A stretch of 64,000 bases of DNA from Luteimonas sp. MC1572 (GTDB taxonomy: Bacteria; Pseudomonadota; Gammaproteobacteria; Xanthomonadales; Xanthomonadaceae). Shown in pieces: positions 63,591 to 64,000 of the stretch. A model generated the notes under the pieces. It had not been told where the DNA came from and did not search any database. It saw only the letters and a list, made by a program, of their open reading frames with translations. The stretch spans positions 2,852,001-2,916,000 of the forward strand of contig NZ_CP067112.1 in NCBI RefSeq assembly GCF_016615815.1, read 5' to 3'. Position 1 is the first letter of the stretch. The number at the start of each line of letters is the position of its first letter. The position numbers were made by a program, and so were the translations under genes.

Positions 63591-64000
63591 CAGCGCCACG
63601 CCGCAAGTTCGCGCATGGCGATGGCCGCGATCGCGTCGGCGTGCGCCGGCGCGTCGTTGAGGCAGGGGATGTAGGCGAGCGTCTCGCCACCATGTTCGCG
63701 GAACAGTTCCGCGTTCTGGATCGCGATCTCCTCGAGCGTCTCCAGGCAGTCGGCCGAGAAGCCCGGGCAGACCACGTCGACGCGGCGCGTGCCGGCTCCT
63801 GCCAGCGCGCGCAACGTGGCGTCGGTCGCGGGCTTGAGCCAGGCGCCCGCACCGAAGCGCGACTGGAACGCGGTCTGCCATTCGCCGTCCTCGAGTCCAA
63901 GCGCGGCGACGATCGCCTGCGCCCCGGCATGGCACTGGCGCTCGTAGGGATCACCGGCATCCACCAGCCGCTGCGGGATGCCATGGAACGAGAACAGCAG
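63590..64000 (-). CDS. hemH: ferrochelatase (5' part outside window)
   Basis: The last 136 residues of the enzyme inserting Fe2+ into protoporphyrin IX. Visible: [20 protein letters not shown] with the catalytic His in [46 protein letters not shown] and [20 protein letters not shown]. These are the standard C-terminal ferrochelatase motifs. The frame is open to position 64000. The stop overlaps the start of the hydrolase gene. Confidence 0.95.
   Translation of the reverse strand: MLFSFHGIPQRLVDAGDPYERQCHAGAQAIVAALGLEDGEWQTAFQSRFGAGAWLKPATDATLRALAGAGTRRVDVVCPGFSADCLETLEEIAIQNAELFREHGGETLAYIPCLNDAPAHADAIAAIAMRELAAWR

Overview
The window is about 70% GC, coding-dense and built from gene families and neighbourhoods typical of Xanthomonadaceae/Lysobacteraceae (Lysobacter, Luteimonas, Pseudoxanthomonas or a relative). 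Pointers are the rsmG-parA-parB block, a CrbS/CrbR-like pair next to acs with a DcaP porin and an MHS-family carrier, an ECF sigma/Ser-Thr kinase pair, and -10 boxes 6-9 nt before start codons. This is inference from gene content; no 16S rRNA is present.

Left part (1-28400), mostly housekeeping: gamma-carbonic anhydrase (partial), exonuclease III, a GlsB-type membrane protein, an ANL adenylating enzyme divergent from a phosphopantetheinyl transferase, rsmG-parA-parB, a secreted NHL-repeat protein and rpmB-rpmG. An acetate-use block follows (SSS-domain hybrid kinase, LuxR-type regulator, acs, DcaP porin, MHS transporter), then an EF-hand protein, a fatty-acid desaturase, mutM, the ECF sigma/TPR-kinase pair, tdk, rep and a P4-type acid phosphatase. 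Two copies of an intergenic hairpin repeat (1244-1425 and 18666-18931) share loop sequences while their stems vary.

Middle part (28400-52900): a complete-looking non-flagellar type III secretion (T3SS) inner-membrane and export apparatus. The minus-strand operon runs FliO-like, sctV, sctD, a needle candidate, sctI, J, K, L, N, O, P. A plus-strand operon carries a histidine kinase, a FixJ-type regulator, then sctQ, R, S, T; sctU stands alone on the minus strand. Unusual features are a FliO-like protein, a roughly 138-residue low-complexity insertion in SctR, no secretin (SctC) gene in the window, a signal-less transglycosylase/EF-hand/LysM/M23 enzyme, and several small unrecognised proteins resembling secreted or translocon components. 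Four genes here (28613, 31724, 35767, 51823) share a promoter layout I do not recognise: TAGGGT, then pyrimidine/C-rich sequence, 32-33 nt to a -10-like hexamer, and a 41-55 nt leader. This is my best candidate for an undescribed regulon and secretion-system variant.

Right part (52900-64000): a lipoprotein, plsB, a BamE-like secreted protein, a YdcH-type protein, a large Ig-like secreted protein, ttcA, rdgC, a YgjP-type metallopeptidase, an alpha/beta hydrolase and the 3' part of hemH. I saw no tRNA, rRNA, CRISPR array, insertion sequence or prophage.
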